64,000 bases of DNA from Roseovarius pelagicus (lineage in GTDB: Bacteria > Pseudomonadota > Alphaproteobacteria > Rhodobacterales > Rhodobacteraceae): the NCBI RefSeq assembly GCF_025639885.1, contig NZ_CP106738.1, positions 1,426,001 through 1,490,000 on the forward strand. The letters are read 5' to 3'. The notes beneath the pieces were generated by a model. That model did no database searches, had not been told where the DNA came from, and was given only the letters and a program-made list of their open reading frames with translations. Positions 63,264-64,000 of the stretch are shown in pieces. Each line of letters begins with the position of its first letter. The stretch's first letter is position 1. The position numbers were made by a program, and so were the translations under genes.

Positions 63264-64000
63264 ATGAAACGTTTTCTGACAACGACCGCGCTCGCCCTGA
63301 CGCTAGGCACTTCGGCTCTGGCAGAGGCACATGGCCCCATCGACTGGAGCGCCGAAATGGAACCGACCATGGGTCAGTTCTATGGTTCGGATCTGATCGG
63401 CATGCGTATTTACCGCGCCGAAAAGGATTATGAAACCGGCGGCGAAATCGCCCGCAGTGCCACGGATCAATGGGATGACATCGGTGAAATCAACGACCTG
63501 ATCATCAGCCAAGACGGCGAAGTTGACGCCGTGATCCTCGGGATCGGTGGTTTTCTAGGGATCGGTGAACGTGACGTTGCCATCCAGATGGATGCAATCC
63601 GCGTCCTGAATGAAACCGGCGACTCGGGTGATCGCTTCCTCGTGGTTAACGCCACCAAGGAGCAGCTTGAGACCGTGCCCGAATATGATCGTAGCGCTGC
63701 AATGACCGGTGCCCATGACGGCAACATGAAGACCGAAGCCGACATGGAAACCGATACAGCCATGGGCGCAGACACTGCCGACGCGAACAAGCCAGAGGCC
63801 GAAATCTCGCAGGAAAATGCGACGGCTGCGGACATGGACACGGATACGATGGCAAATGTGCCCACACTCAACCGGCCTGCAGTCGAACGTGAAGGTTATG
63901 CAGAGGTTGAACTGGTCGACGCCCGCAACTTTAGCGTCGACGACCTGCAAGGCGCCCGTGTCTATGGCATCAACGATGAGAATCTTGGCGAAATCTCCGA
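63264..64000 (+). CDS. PRC-barrel domain protein, C-terminus cut by the window edge
   Basis: An exported protein; 245 codons are seen before the window ends. A signal peptide (1-22, TSALAEA) is followed by a first PRC-barrel-like domain (GSDLIGMRIYRAEKD, GEINDLIISQDGEVDAVILGIGGFLGIGERDVAIQM), an acidic, Met/Asp/Thr-rich linker (about 150-200) and the start of a second PRC barrel (LQGARVYGINDENLGEIS). The ATG at 63264 lies 8 bases after TAAGGAG. Proteins of this kind in roseobacters are envelope-associated and of unclear function. Confidence 0.85.
   Translation, partial: MKRFLTTTALALTLGTSALAEAHGPIDWSAEMEPTMGQFYGSDLIGMRIYRAEKDYETGGEIARSATDQWDDIGEINDLIISQDGEVDAVILGIGGFLGIGERDVAIQMDAIRVLNETGDSGDRFLVVNATKEQLETVPEYDRSAAMTGAHDGNMKTEADMETDTAMGADTADANKPEAEISQENATAADMDTDTMANVPTLNRPAVEREGYAEVELVDARNFSVDDLQGARVYGINDENLGEIS

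Overview
The window comes from an alphaproteobacterium, most likely a marine Rhodobacteraceae (Roseobacter-group) species. This rests on gene content and order, not on a search: an FNR-regulated ccoNO / usp / fnrL / hemN block, ethylmalonyl-CoA pathway genes (mesaconyl-CoA hydratase and a malyl-CoA thioesterase-like protein), a TrcR (DUF1013) regulator, COQ9, an alpha-type small SRP RNA and GC-rich sequence throughout. There are no transposases, integrases, phage genes or CRISPR arrays. The window reads as chromosomal backbone with one accessory catabolic cluster.

Layout. 1-6.2 kb is a microaerobic block: the cbb3 oxidase genes ccoN and ccoO (minus strand, ccoO cut by the window edge) diverge from a universal stress protein, and fnrL diverges from hemN; FNR boxes lie in both divergent gaps. 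6.2-13.2 kb is a minus-strand yejABEF peptide ABC transporter operon whose last gene is a translationally coupled sulfotransferase; the ATPase carries an unusual membrane-like insertion. 13.4-19.3 kb holds housekeeping genes: membrane cytochrome c, prephenate dehydratase, NudC, a frameshifted cpdB and the SRP RNA.

19.5-33.2 kb is a catabolic cluster for a small polycarboxylate. It contains an aconitase-superfamily pair (LeuC/LeuD-like), an IclR regulator, a ThDP enzyme, a complete tripartite tricarboxylate transporter (TctABC), an RraA-type aldolase/decarboxylase, a PLP aminotransferase, an AbrB-like membrane protein, a GntR/FCD regulator, and TcuA/TcuB, the tricarballylate dehydrogenase and its membrane electron-transfer partner. 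TctC would bind the substrate, TctAB import it, TcuAB oxidise it to an unsaturated acid, LeuCD hydrate or isomerise that, and the RraA, ThDP and PLP enzymes carry it into central metabolism. The exact substrate is not known from sequence.

33.4-52 kb is mixed: a tyrosine phosphatase, a zinc metallopeptidase, an ankyrin protein, a dnaX-ybaB-recR block, an ornithine decarboxylase with a structured leader (candidate leader peptide and terminator hairpin), an L,D-transpeptidase, a blue-light LOV-HWE histidine kinase interrupted by a homopolymer frameshift, TrcR, RNase T2, a coq9-qor-sialidase-like operon, rpsU and tRNA-Thr(CGT). 52.4-58.6 kb holds the sdhCDAB operon with two small secreted-protein genes between sdhA and sdhB, a ZIP transporter at its end and three GTGATCAC palindromes in front. 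59-62 kb is a mcl2-nnrU-DUF1737-mch operon for acetyl-CoA assimilation. The window ends in a PRC-barrel protein cut by the edge.
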